The position numbers and the translations under genes are program-made. Positions 1 to 28,114 of a DNA stretch of 64,000 nt are shown here, piece by piece; within the stretch, counting starts at the first letter, position 1, and each line of letters starts with the position of its first letter. The notes under the pieces are model-generated. The model was not told the origin of the DNA and ran no database searches. It was given only the letters and a program-made list of their open reading frames with translations. The stretch comes from Anarhynchus alexandrinus. Lineage: Eukaryota > Chordata > Aves > Charadriiformes > Charadriidae. The DNA lies in the NCBI GenBank assembly GCA_008711295.1, contig VUYV01000036.1, positions 2,320,732-2,384,731 of the forward strand, in the 5' to 3' direction.

Positions 1-1221
1 TTAGGAGCAATAACAGAGTACCTTTTCCTTTCTGATCACACAAGGGAAAACCTTCCTTGTTTTAAAACTCAGTGACTCTATGGGGGGGGAGAAGCAGCAG
101 CAATATTTGCCTGCCATGTAATCAGAACTTCCTTTGCCAAGAAGCAGAAGAATAACCTCCTTTGAGAGCATTCCTCAGGAGATGTTCTCCCAGTGCCTGC
201 TGTCTTTTTTTAGTCTTAGCAGGATCAAAGTTAGGATGTCCCCTGTAAAAACTGTTACCAGCACCTTGCAGTAATTCTTACAGCTGTCTATTAAAGGCTG
301 CACAGGGGCAGAGAAGAGCAGTATGAAGACAGACAGCCACGACAATTTTTGATGGGATGTGGAACATAATACCTCTACTGTACATACATACTAGAGAATA
401 CATGATGTCAGGGAAAAGGGAATTAAAGATTTATACTGGGGAACAAGGACAAGGTGAGGAAGGGAGCATATGCACACTGCCTGCACACTGCTGCCCTGGA
501 TAATCAGGGCACCTGTGATATAGGTGAATTTAATGGAGCAGTACTTTCCAGTTACAGTGTTCCAGAGTGGTATAAAGCAGTTAATGTATGAAGCATATAT
601 GGTCAAAAACATTAAAATCATATAAGAGAAAGCAAGGCTGCCATATATCAGCAACATGGCTGCCACGTAGCTCAATATGCTTGATTTAGTATCAGTCATA
701 CATGAACATCAATAAATAAATAAATCCCATTATTCAGTCTTATTCAGTAAATGAGGGTAAAGTATATTACAGAATCTCTGCAGTGATCTCAAAATCAAGA
801 GTTAAAAATCCTGGATGCTTAAGCAAACTAAAGAAACAAAGACAGGGAAAACACAGAAATGCACACTTATGGCAAAACCAACAGTATCTTGCAAGACACA
901 GTTAAAATGCCTAGTTACATTTTCATCTACCACGATACCAGATGTGCAATACCAAAATGACTGCATCATAAACCATAACTACTACATGATGTCACTACAA
1001 CAGAGTTAAGGTTTCTGTGAATATATAGCCATTTCCGCATGTTATCATGTCAGCATTTAAGTTTAACCCTATGAATTTCTTGTATTAATGTGTACATAGA
1101 TGTATCTTACTGAATTGTGGCTTAAACCTACTGATTACTTTACAATTTGCTCTGTCTGTATGTCAACCAAATGCATCAACACAGGAAATTCAATGAATAA
1201 CTTTGGTCCAAAAGCACAAAC
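1..1221 (-). other. MYO6: MYO6 intron after the P-loop exon (partial)
   Basis: This begins with a GTTTGT donor at 1216-1221 and runs off the left edge. The expected next myosin VI residues (YLTES...) were looked for on the minus strand and not found. No repeat family is recognised. Confidence 0.75.
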
Positions 1222-16997
<15,776 letters not shown>

Positions 16998-17923
16998 TTA
17001 AACAAAAAAATTTTGTATACAACTTTAATAAGCTATCAGGATTCACTATACAAACTTTAGTTCACTATGTTTATTCCATTTGGAGCCTGTCAGGACAAGA
17101 TTCTTCCAACCTTTTTCCAACCCAGGACACTTTGCTTACAAAGGACACCCTCAGACTCAAGTGTGGAGAAGATTCAAGAACAGACCAATTTTTTTTTTAT
17201 TTTTTGGGGTGGCGGAGGTCCACAGACAGCTCCCTGCAGCTCATTCCCCGATTTTCCTAACCTGTGAACCAAAAAAGGGGTCTATCTCATGATCAGAATA
17301 GAAATACAAGATAGATGCAAAGCTAAGACTATACTACGAGTGTGTATACAGATGTATAGACACATATATGTACACACATACATGCAGTGGGTCATATGAC
17401 TAATGGATACTTGTCTGTACCTGATTTGGTGTGCAAATACTTGAATTTCTGTAATGGGCACATGTCGAGACATGTGAGCAGAAATCCCATTTCTCGTCAT
17501 TTGAGACAAATGAACGTGCTTACTCTTTTCGCATGACTGGGCATATGGCCTTTAAATAACCCACGAATATGTTCAGCCACAATTGATTTATCATACTATA
17601 AGCCTTTGAGAGAGTGATGAGAGTGACCTCTCATACTGAAATATTACAACTCTGCCTCTTAAGAAACATCAACCTTACTTTCTGTAAAGAAATCTGAAAA
17701 TTATTTGAGAGGAATCTGTGATGTACAAGTGAAATAGATGCAAAGGCCAAGACATTCAAACCTTTGGCTTCTCAAGTTATGCAGCTAAATAAGCTCCCAA
17801 CTAAAAGGACTATTTGATTGCATGCAATGCTCATTGAACTAACCAGGAAAGTTGCCAGGATTGGCACATTCTGAATGGCTAACGGTGCCATTTTAAATAT
17901 GCTGAATTAGTTGTCTTTTTTTT

Positions 17924-17974
17924 AAAAAAAAAGAAAAAAAAACCAAAAAAAACCAAACAGACAAAAAAAAAAAC
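17924..17974 (+). repeat. A-rich low-complexity stretch
   Basis: A runs are interrupted by CC, G and CAAACAGAC. It is simple low-complexity sequence in MYO6 intron 1, with no repeat body recognised beside it. Confidence 0.75.
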
Positions 17975-19150
17975 CTACTGTATAGTCCTTCCCCTAATAA
18001 GAATAAGGAATCCACACAGCTTGAAAGGCTCACTTCTCCTGGCCGTTTCTTATTCCCCTCCAAAACTCATTCACATGCTAAATTGACACGTTTTAGTGAT
18101 TCCAAAATTTGTAAAAAGTATCTCATCTCACCAAGGTGTAACTTGCCTCACTCAGTATGAACGAAATGAGCCTGCCAAGCAGCAAAGAAAACACTGACAG
18201 CAAACTCCAAGAGCCTGCAAGCGAGGAAACACGTCCCACATTTTTCTTTTTCCACATCTGAAGGAAAAAGGAGCTCTAAAATTTCGCACAGGCAGGGAAG
18301 GCTGCAGGCACTTTTGCCACAAGAAGCGGCAAGGAGAGTCATCGGCCCACCAGAAAATTGTACAACCACGAACAGAAAAGGACACTCTTGTCCCACAGAG
18401 GATCTGTCAGGACATGCTGTACATGACCTGCTTTTTGCTGCTTCCAAGGACTTTAGAAAGGTTTGAAGAGAAGGAAAAGGCTTGCTGTGACCGCTTTGTG
18501 AATGCTGCTGGTCTTAGCATCTTACTTGTCAAGGAATAAGACAATTTGCTGTTAACTTTAATGTGAGATAATACAAGATAAAAATTAATTCTAAAGCAAA
18601 GACTCAGAATGCAAAGTCAAATATTTTTTAAACGAAGTAGCATTCTGAAGAGACTTTGAAAAAAATAGCTATAGAGTCCTTAATTTTGTGTTGATGTCTG
18701 AGTTTGTGTTTAAATTTACTCAATTAACCAGATACACCCCACCCCACCCCCCAAATGCAGTTCAGGATGTAAGGAGGTCATGAAGATTTTCACTAATATT
18801 TCTAGTATATTCTATTCACACAATTCATGCTATTTAAAATGTTATATTTTATACAGGAAAACTTGTGGTTTACTTTCCCCCTCCATGAACGGAGCATATT
18901 AACTTCTTTGAACTACTCATAGAAAGTTTATGTTCTAAAACCTCAAGTGTCACGTTCATTTCTATTTACTTCAAACCTTCTTCCACATCCCATGAACTCT
19001 ACAAAACACCATCATCTTCATCATGTGTTGCCAGCATTGCACAATAAATCCTGTAAAACATCTCTATTCACTTACAATTGGCTGTTGGTCATTTTTTCTT
19101 TACTTTAGGATTCTATAAATCAGATCTAGTATATGCCACAGTTTTACGGA

Positions 19151-19180
19151 TTTTTTTTTTCTTTTTTTTTTTTTTTANTT
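19151..19180. repeat. Poly(T) tract with an ambiguous base
   Basis: Runs of T are interrupted by one C, with an N at 19178, so the assembly is unsure of its length here. It is in MYO6 intron 1. Confidence 0.85.
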
Positions 19181-22100
19181 GACCTCTGAGTACAACTTCA
19201 TCGTGGGCATAGTTGCTAAACAGCTGAGTTTATTTCTGGATATAACGAGGCGTTCATTTCTTCACAAGCCTATCATTTGCTTTTAAAATGCTAGTTCAAA
19301 TTAGTACTTAACTGATATGTCGCACAACCACTAAAAACAAGGCTCTCTTTTACATCCCGAGTAGCATGGTCAGGGCTCCGGAGGTAACCATGTCACACAA
19401 GAAAGAAACTCTGAAATTACTGTCAAAATTTCCGCCAGAAGTGAGATTCCGGCCTCCCCAATTAGCATCCGGAGGCTTCTGCTTTGCTCACTGACATGGG
19501 CGTTTGCATTCTTACATATTCTTAAGCCTACTTCATGCTTTATTAATAAATTACAATAGGGGAGCCTCACAAGCTAAAAAAATCCTCTTGAAGGACAGAG
19601 CAGTGACTGAATTCAGCCACCACCAGGAAATACACGTTTAAAAAAAATACCTGAGGCACGCGTTTAAGAAGCCATTGGGTGAAAGCAGCTAAGTGTAAGT
19701 GTAGTATTCACGGGACAATTACTTTTAATAAATACAGTCTTCCACCAGAGAAGCGACACGAAACCAGTTGTAACATTTTGGTTTTGGCACCACTCCATCC
19801 CTGTCAGCTGGGACTCTGACCGGCAGCACATTAAAATTGGATACCGAAACCTATCAGGTCATACCTGCTCTATTATCTACCCCTCCATCTGATGTATAGG
19901 CCACTGCCCTTGAGACAGATGCATGAAATCTATTCCCGAACCAGCTCTTGAACAGCCGGTTTCCAGCCCAGCATATTAAGGTGAACAGGAACAAAACAAG
20001 TTCAAAGTTCAACTACCTGATATAAGTCCTTTAGAAAAAGAAAAGAGCACTTTTTTAAACAAGAAACTATACTTTACCAATTAAAACATACATATCACAA
20101 ACTGGGAAAAATACAGATTTGGATGAAGAACCTTCAAATCATATTTTTCCCATAAAAATACAGCCTCAGTCTGGTTACAGACCATTCATTAATAGCTATC
20201 AGTGGGAACAAACTTCCCCCCCCCATGTGCATCTATCTAAAACCAATCTACATGCAGCCCCCTTCACTACAAAATTGAAAAAGCACACTGTTTCTGAAAA
20301 CTATGAAAGCAAAAAGACTCACATCCAGGCTAAAAGCACTAAGGCAACAAATTTGAGAGCAACACCACCAAACACAAGGAGTCACCGGAATGATGCTTTC
20401 AAACAAAGGAGGCCAAAATGAGCCATCTTCCACATTTGTATTTGTATATATGTACTCAACATCTAGTAAAGATTAAAGTAGCTGATTATAAGATGTTAGG
20501 TCATTTTAGTGTCCACAATTAAGACCTCTTCCAACACGAAGCAGAGAATTCACAAAGGTTACACTTGTAACCAGGAATCCAGCCGCCCTTTTCTTTTTCT
20601 ATACTCAGTAGAAAATGAGACCAGGAATCCCATACAGGAGCTTGTCTCTCCGTTGAGCAGGAGAGGGACAGTAATAAAACAAGCCTTTGTCAGAAGTTGG
20701 TAAACTTAATAGCTATTCCTGCAAATGTCAGATTTTATATTTTCATAACTGGCAAGCAGTAATAGACCTCACTTTAATTATCAGTAATAGGATGCAACAC
20801 ATTCAGCGCTGGCTAAACACTAGTAGCCAGCAGTTCAAATAACTTGCAAGACAAAACTATACTGCACTCCCCAGATCAAAATAACAAGAAAAACACCTGC
20901 CAGCTCTTCTTTTAACTTCTTCTGCACTATTATTCCCTCTTTTGAAGAATGTTTAATAATATTGTTTCTCAAAAAAACTATCTACATAACACATTGAGTA
21001 TATGAAACAATTAAGAATTCCTCAGTTGAAAGTTGGCACATTATCATCCCACTCACGTTTACTCAAATATTATTGATTTTAAAAGAATGTAGTACAACTA
21101 CATTTTGATTTTGTAAAGTATTCAAAAGGAAATCAAACACTAACACCTGGTGAAAGAATTCTAGGAAGGCAAAATACAGTAATGCAATTTTAAAATTGTT
21201 GCCAGAGCTCAGAGGTAGGCATTTGCATGATCTAATCCTATTTACTATCCTATGAACAGTTTACTATACCAAGGCTATACTGATTGCTGTGTTCACTAAT
21301 TAAAACAAATGAAAAATTTAACTTCATTAAACAACTGGCAGTATCTCATTAGGTTGGCTAAATCTAAAGGAAATAAACTAGTCAGAATAGGTATAATATC
21401 AAATTATCACAGTAAAAGTAGAATTACATAGGTTATTTTATCTTAAAAAAAACCCTAGTACTTGTGTGTTTATGAGATGCTCAAAATTCCGCAGGGTACA
21501 CTGAGCACATGAGAGTTCTTTGGAAAAGGTCCTGTGAACATACAGGACAGGCCAGACAGAGGAAAACACTGATACACAGTGGTAGCTTACTGTCAGTCAA
21601 GTTATTTTTTCAACCTTAGTTCGTTGTTTAACTGAAACTTCAACAAATCAAAGCTTAGGCAGCATCCAGCACTCTATTGCAGGTGATACAATATTTCAAA
21701 GGAACTGAAGATATAGTACAGAGATTTTCTTTCTTTTTTTGAGCTAAATGCAATAGTCATATCAGCATTATTTAACTATTAAACCCATTCAATTTTTCTT
21801 ATTTAGTTTTTTTCTTACTGACTTCTTCAATTGAATATAAAACTTCTCTGCAGTAACACACTCTAGTTTAGCCATACCAAACTCCATTTTTTTCATACCT
21901 ATTTAAGATAACAACAGCAATGTAAGTGTCAAATGGAGAATTCTACCAATCAATAAAAGAAGAAAACAGGCTAGAATACAGCACAGCACAAAGGTATCTT
22001 CAAAAACAATTTGCCTTGAAAATGGTTTTGCAGATATAGGCAAGTAAAACAAAGAGTAATAGTTCACACATCTGAGAATTACTAGATAAAAACTTCTTTC

Positions 22101-24288
22101 AAAGCTACACAATCTGACTGCTGAAGACAATTTGAGCACAACAGCTGATGAAATTATTCTCATGGCATGCTCATTTGCTTGTATATTTGCATGTATCAAC
22201 ATGTTTTCAATGCTGAGCAGCTAGAAACTGATTTCTGTAGTACCTCCATAAGAATCACTTTTTCGTACTTGTATTCCCTTTGTATTTAGCATTCACCCAG
22301 GAAACACCTATTCTGTTGTTGTATTTACTACTCAAAACATTAAAAACAAAACAAAACAAAAACAAGCCAATCCCTCATGCTTAAAGCAGAAGAGAAATCT
22401 AGTTTTAATTAAATTAATTGCCATTAAATGTGGCAATTCCCAATTACAAAAAAAAAAAACCCTGTTCGGACCTTGGTAAAGCAAGCCCACAACGCTCCAT
22501 ATAATTTCTCAAACACCTTCACCTGGAACATCCATGCTCAGAAGAATAAACTTTAAGGAGAAGAAAAGGGGTTGTGGTAGGAACAGGATTAGCGAAAGAA
22601 CTGTACAGCTTACTCTGAACCATCTCACCTTCCTGTGCCTTAATTTCTGCTCCAGCCAACTCACCCCAGCTACGCTCCTGGCTTTGCTCCCTGCTCCTGC
22701 CTCTTCCCCTCCTGAGAAATACTGATCCAGGGCAGGAGATGGTCTGAGTAAGAACAAGTACCTTGAAAAAACATGCAATTACTTCGTCTGGAAATATTTA
22801 AATGGCTGTTGCATCCAAATAAGTTCCTAAAAAGAATCAATTTGTTAACTCAGTTAATGGTAAGAAGCTTCCTTCACAGAAACTGAATGTTTCATATTTA
22901 TCACTATTCTGAAAATAAGGTGCTACACGCCTTGGGCTGTAGGCAAGAACTCACCAGTTTTGAAATACATTTGTTTCATGCTTTTTAAAATGCATCATGT
23001 TTAATAAATTACCACTTTTGTATGTATATGCACCTTTCACAGAACAAAAACATAGCCCATTAAAAAAGGACGAGATCATTAAAAAAAGCTCCTTTTGTAG
23101 GAAGCTTATCTAACATAATTCGTACTTAAACCGAACGGACTTCTTAAAAGGCTGAGTGTCTTTCTGCTGTTGTTTACTAGGTGCCAACAGCCTCAGTACT
23201 GCCTAAGAAACAAAAATAAATACTTCCTGGCCAAGAAAATCTGCCATTGAAGGTTACAGCAAAGCTCCAAGAAAGCCAAAGGAAGGAGGGTTTGGCCAAT
23301 TACAACAAACGCGCCAACTCTGTGGGTACAGCAGAAGAAGCGACTCCACAAGAGGGTCTGGAGACAGAAAAGGACCACTTGTTGCACACCAGCAGAGAAG
23401 AGACAGCAAACACTGCAAATCCCCACTCCCACAAATTGTGCTGTGTCAGAGACGACAAAAAATGGTGAAGACAGAAGGCTGACAGAGACTCAGCAAAGGA
23501 AGACAGCAACACACATTTTATATATAGCAGATTGATATTAGCCCATATTAAATCCTGAGGTAACCATGACCACGTTTGTACCTGACAGGACGTACTTCCA
23601 TGAAGAATGACCAAGGCACATATGAAGGGGAAAAAAAAGAAAAGCTAATTTCTATAAACTCAAAAGAATTAAGTGTAAGGAACAAGCAGCTTCCATCTGT
23701 CATCCACGCCAACAGATTTAGCTCACAGCAAGCTGTAGTACGGAAACATTAGCTTAGACCTTTAAAAGAAAAAACACTCATCTTGTGTAAAGCTTTTTTT
23801 GATGACCCTAAAAAAAACAAAAAACCACAGTAGTTCTAGCTTCAAGAATTTCAAATCTACCAAAAGGCAACATCTCACTTTTACTCAGTCTAACCAAAAC
23901 CACTAGCTGCAAAAACCTCAGTGAAAAGTTTTCCCATCCGCCAACAACAGGGGCTGCAGGAGCCAGTGTTTGTGGGGAAAGCTTTCCAGTGGACTCGGCC
24001 CAGCCAGGCTTACTGTTTTTTTGGAAGCGCACCCCTCACCAGACCCCATAAGCACCAGAGATCTTCGTGGCACCTGATGTCACTGTGTCCCCCATGTGCA
24101 ACTGTGCCCACCTGCGCTCCCCACAGCCAGTACTGACTGGATCTGTTGAGATGAGGCTTATGTAGTAGCATCCTACTGCACTAACAGTTCAAAATGAGAA
24201 CAAAACAGAAAAAAAAAACCCTCAATACCACAAAAGCCAGGCTGAAACAGGTCTTATTTGCAGCAATGTAGTTCTAGTTAGCCTCTTA

Positions 24289-24337
24289 ATAAAATTCTGG
24301 TTAGTTATAAAATTCTAGCTAGTTATAAAATTCTGTC
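24289..24337. repeat. 18-bp tandem repeat, about 2.7 copies
   Basis: The units are ATAAAATTCTGGTTAGTT (24289-24306), ATAAAATTCTAGCTAGTT (24307-24324) and a partial ATAAAATTCTGTC (24325-24337). Unit 2 differs from unit 1 at two positions. It is a small intronic minisatellite. Confidence 0.85.
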
Positions 24338-27307
24338 AAACTTTAGCACCAATCCTCTTTAGCCATATTTGTCCAACTCCAACTGCTGTCACACAAGGCC
24401 AAGATGAATTTTGTACAATTCTAAGCTTGTAAAACTCCAACCACAGATGTTGTGGTCTTTCAGCTATGACATTAGGAAGTTAAACTTGATTCTTATTAGG
24501 ATGAATCAAGGTGTGATGGATCTCATCATTTCCTCTGTGACTCCTGCCCTTCTGCCAGCTTTTTAAGCTAATGTTCTCTCAAGAACATTGTTCCTATTTT
24601 AGTTCCCACTAACAAAATACAGAGGTTTCTGTCCCAATTGTTGTTAATTACAATAACCCAAGTGGAGCTCCTTGACAGACCAAGGAAGAATTACGCTGAG
24701 AGGATCTGCACAAGCATTTTTGACCAAGAGCAATACCTAAGCCAGTAATAGCATCAAGCAGAAAGAGGAAAAGAAGCAAAACCAAAAACACAACATCAAA
24801 TTTCAGCACGACAAAAGAAAATATGCTGAAGTTAAAATTAAAGAAAGAGCTCCTCAGTTATGGTCTGGACACTACTTCAGAAGCTTTACTAAACAAAGAG
24901 GACCAGAAAAACAGATATGGATAAGAGACAGAGTCTGAAAGAGGTTGTTCAAACCAACTGAGCTCTTTCAGACTGTGCAAGTCAGCCCTAGTGAAACCAG
25001 CAGGCAGGGAGAGGGGAAGAGAGGAAGTACAAGGCAGAACGCAGCAAACAGATAAAAGCATCAAAGCAAAATCAAAGGCGTCTTAAGCTGTCTCATGATA
25101 AAGTATAAAGAACACACAGGAGCGGACAGACACGCTCTCTTACAGATCTAGCTGGAGTAGTTCAAGCTAACGAGGTGCACTCTGGAGTTAACTATTCTTA
25201 TAACTGAGAGACCACACTGTGTGACCACTGGTAGCAGTGCTCAAGCACGCCAGCTAAAATCATATCCAACAAACAGCCTCAACAAAGGCAGGTAGCTTCA
25301 AACCCCTTCAGCTAGCACTTTAATGGTGGATTAGTTTACACCCTCGTGTGCCACATTTTCCAAGTGTAAACCTCAGAAAGAAGAAATACTTCTTGAAGAC
25401 TGACGATGACTCTCTCTATGCTAATGAAGTTTAAATTCTCCTCCAGTTATGTCATTTTCCAGCCTTCCCCACCCATTCATCTTCTACATCTCATACTCTC
25501 CAACTGTCAAATTAGAGTGCCCCGTTCCCCCACCCAATGCACCCTGCTGCCAAGCTATTGCTCATCTTCAGGTGACCTAATACAAGAACCAATATGTTTA
25601 CTCTCTTTTAAGACTACACATCCATCAGTTTCTCTTGGAGCTCTGTATACAAGATAAAAGAAAAGCTACCAGCTCCAGCACAAAAAGTAGAAAAATCAGA
25701 TTATGCAACTGAAAAAAATAGTGAAGCAAGAAAGTCCTTCCTTTTATTCCCAAATACTTAATGGAAATGCTGTCACTTACCATAAATATTGTTTTGTTAT
25801 GTAAATACCTGGTCAGTAGCTTCCATAACCTGAATCACAGAAGCTGCACTTTATGATAAGTAATCAGGACCCCAGAATTTTAATCCTCTAGACCATCATG
25901 AATGTCAGCTAAAAGCACATCTTGGTGTAACCAGCTCGTACCAGTTAAAGCAAGCATATATTGCATTTTACAGCAGTTTTTGCCAAGCTGATTCAGGAAA
26001 AGGCCAAGGCAGACTGAATCCCAGTAATTTATTCTAACTCATATGAACATATATTAACCCAAGTTCATCCCCTCACAAGAAAACAGTTGCAAATTCCTAA
26101 CCACCAATGGGGGAGGGGGGACACATGACACCCACCAAAATGAAACCAAACCAAAACCCCAAAACAACAACAACAAATGTTGAGTGTTTTGGGATTTTTG
26201 ATTCACCAGCTATTCAAGAACTCTTCACAACTTAAGTAATTTTTCAGAAAAATGCCTGAAGAAGAAAGCCTGCACTAATTAGTGACAATACCATACATTT
26301 TGTACTTAGATGAGTCATGCTCAGCCCCTGAAGTTCAGGCAACCCTACAGTTCCAACAGAGAAAGTCAAGAGCTGAATTGTAACCTTAAGCCTATCAGTA
26401 ACTTTGGTCTCCCCGGCTGCACTTGTGAATGCTTTAGAAATACCCTGGGGACTCCAGGGGGTAACCACTTCACAACTCCGGCCCCTTCCCTGAACTCGTT
26501 TGCCAAATTCAAGTTTTGAACTTTAACTATATAACCCTTTTGCTGAAGTCTAATAAAGCAAAGCTAAGTAAATAAGTTAATACAGAGATAAAAAAAAAGC
26601 AACCTACACTGAGTTTTATCAGTTTGATAAATACGTATGCCTATAAATAACAGAACAGAGACAACATTTGCATGATAATTTGTTTTTGAAGTCCAGCAAT
26701 AAGAAAACATTGCCAAACACCACTTCCCGGTACATTTCAGAGTGAAAAGGGAACTGATATTTTAGAAAAATAAGAATATATACCCAGCCAGGATCCAAGT
26801 CAAATCAAATAAACTAAGCACCGTGGATGGCAGCATCAAAGGCTGCTGGAGGGTCTGCAGGAAGCCCCAGATGCTTCACCTCACGCCACTGCAGAGAGGC
26901 TGGGCTGGAAAAAAGGCAATTGTACTTTCTGTCTTACTACCAGAATAACAAATAGCAAATAAATCAGAGGTTTCCAAATAGTATCAGCTTTGATTTGGTC
27001 CCTTTATTAAAGGAGAAAATACTAGAAGCTAATGATAAGCAGCATCTGCAGATTAACAGGTACAATTCAGGAACTGTCTACTGTCAGCCCTCTCTGCACA
27101 GAAACCATAATTCTTTGAGAGACAGAAATTAACTCCTAGAAACGCTTACATTATCAGGTGCCACCTCCTTTTTCATCTCTTCATATCAGCTTGTACTTCC
27201 TACAAAAATGTACAGGTGTAATTTATAGGCGATGGGCTGAAACACAGACAATCCTCTACAGATCGTAATGAACTCAGGAGAAACTCCCCCTTCAGAAATG
27301 GTTAACT

Positions 27308-27327
27308 AAAAAAAAAAAAAAAAAAAT
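27308..27327 (+). repeat. Poly(A) tract (20 A)
   Basis: An uninterrupted run of 20 A residues in MYO6 intron 1. No retrocopy or SINE body is recognisable on its 5' side. Confidence 0.9.
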
Positions 27328-27675
27328 GGACAGAGAAATCTATTGCCAAGTTCATCAATGTCACTGATAAAGTAATTCTGAGGGATGAGACTGAAAGCTT
27401 TCTCTTAACAGAAAAGAGCATGAGAGCCATTTAATACTGTTATCAACCGCAAAGGACAAAAAAGAAGTATCTAGAGCTACCCAGAGAAAGTGACACAGAA
27501 CATGTTTTGTCATTAAAACCATTGGTTTTCTTGGGAATATAACTGCCCCCTTATTATGAGGCAAGAATGTGCAAAGAAGAATTTCAGCACGAGACAGTAA
27601 TTGCAAAGAAATCATCTACACTATTCTCAATCTCAAAAAAAAAAAAAAAAGGTCTGGAACATATGCTTTAAGAAT

Positions 27676-28114
27676 AAAATCCACCAAAATGATCAGAGGG
27701 CTGGAACACCTCACCTATGCAGAAAGGCTGAGAGAGTTGACGTTGTTCAGCCTGGAGAAGGGAAGGCTCCGGGGAGACCTTATTGTGGTCTTTCAATAAT
27801 TATAAGGGGTTTGTAAGAAAGGTGTAGAGAGACTTTTAACCAGGGCCTTTAGTGACAGGACAAGGGGTAATGGTTTTAAACTGAAAGAGGGTAGATTTAG
27901 ATTGGATATAAGGAAGATATTTTGTACGATGCAGGTGGTGAGACACTGCAACAGGTTGCCTAGAGAATCTGTGTATGTCCCATCACTGGAAGTGTTTAAG
28001 GTGAGGGCTGGGTGGGACTTGGAGCATACTCATCTAGTGAAAGATGTCCTTGCCCATGGCAGAGGGGTTGGACCCTTGAAGGACCCTTCCAACCCAAATC
28101 ATTCTGTGATTCTC
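27676..28114 (+). mobile_element. CR1 LINE fragment
   Basis: [20 protein letters not shown] and [20 protein letters not shown] match the CR1 ORF2 C terminus, and the sequence continues to CCTTCCAACCCAAATCATTC and TGTGATTCT at the 3' end. It is 5'-truncated, starting soon after a run of 16 A residues (27635-27650). The frame opens out of CR1 register after GDLIVVFQ. It lies antisense to MYO6 in intron 1. Confidence 0.93.

Noticed and set aside
27308..27650. Two poly(A) tracts considered as tails of a processed pseudogene or SINE
   Set aside because: No gene-derived body or target-site duplication could be seen beside them, and CR1 elements do not end in poly(A).
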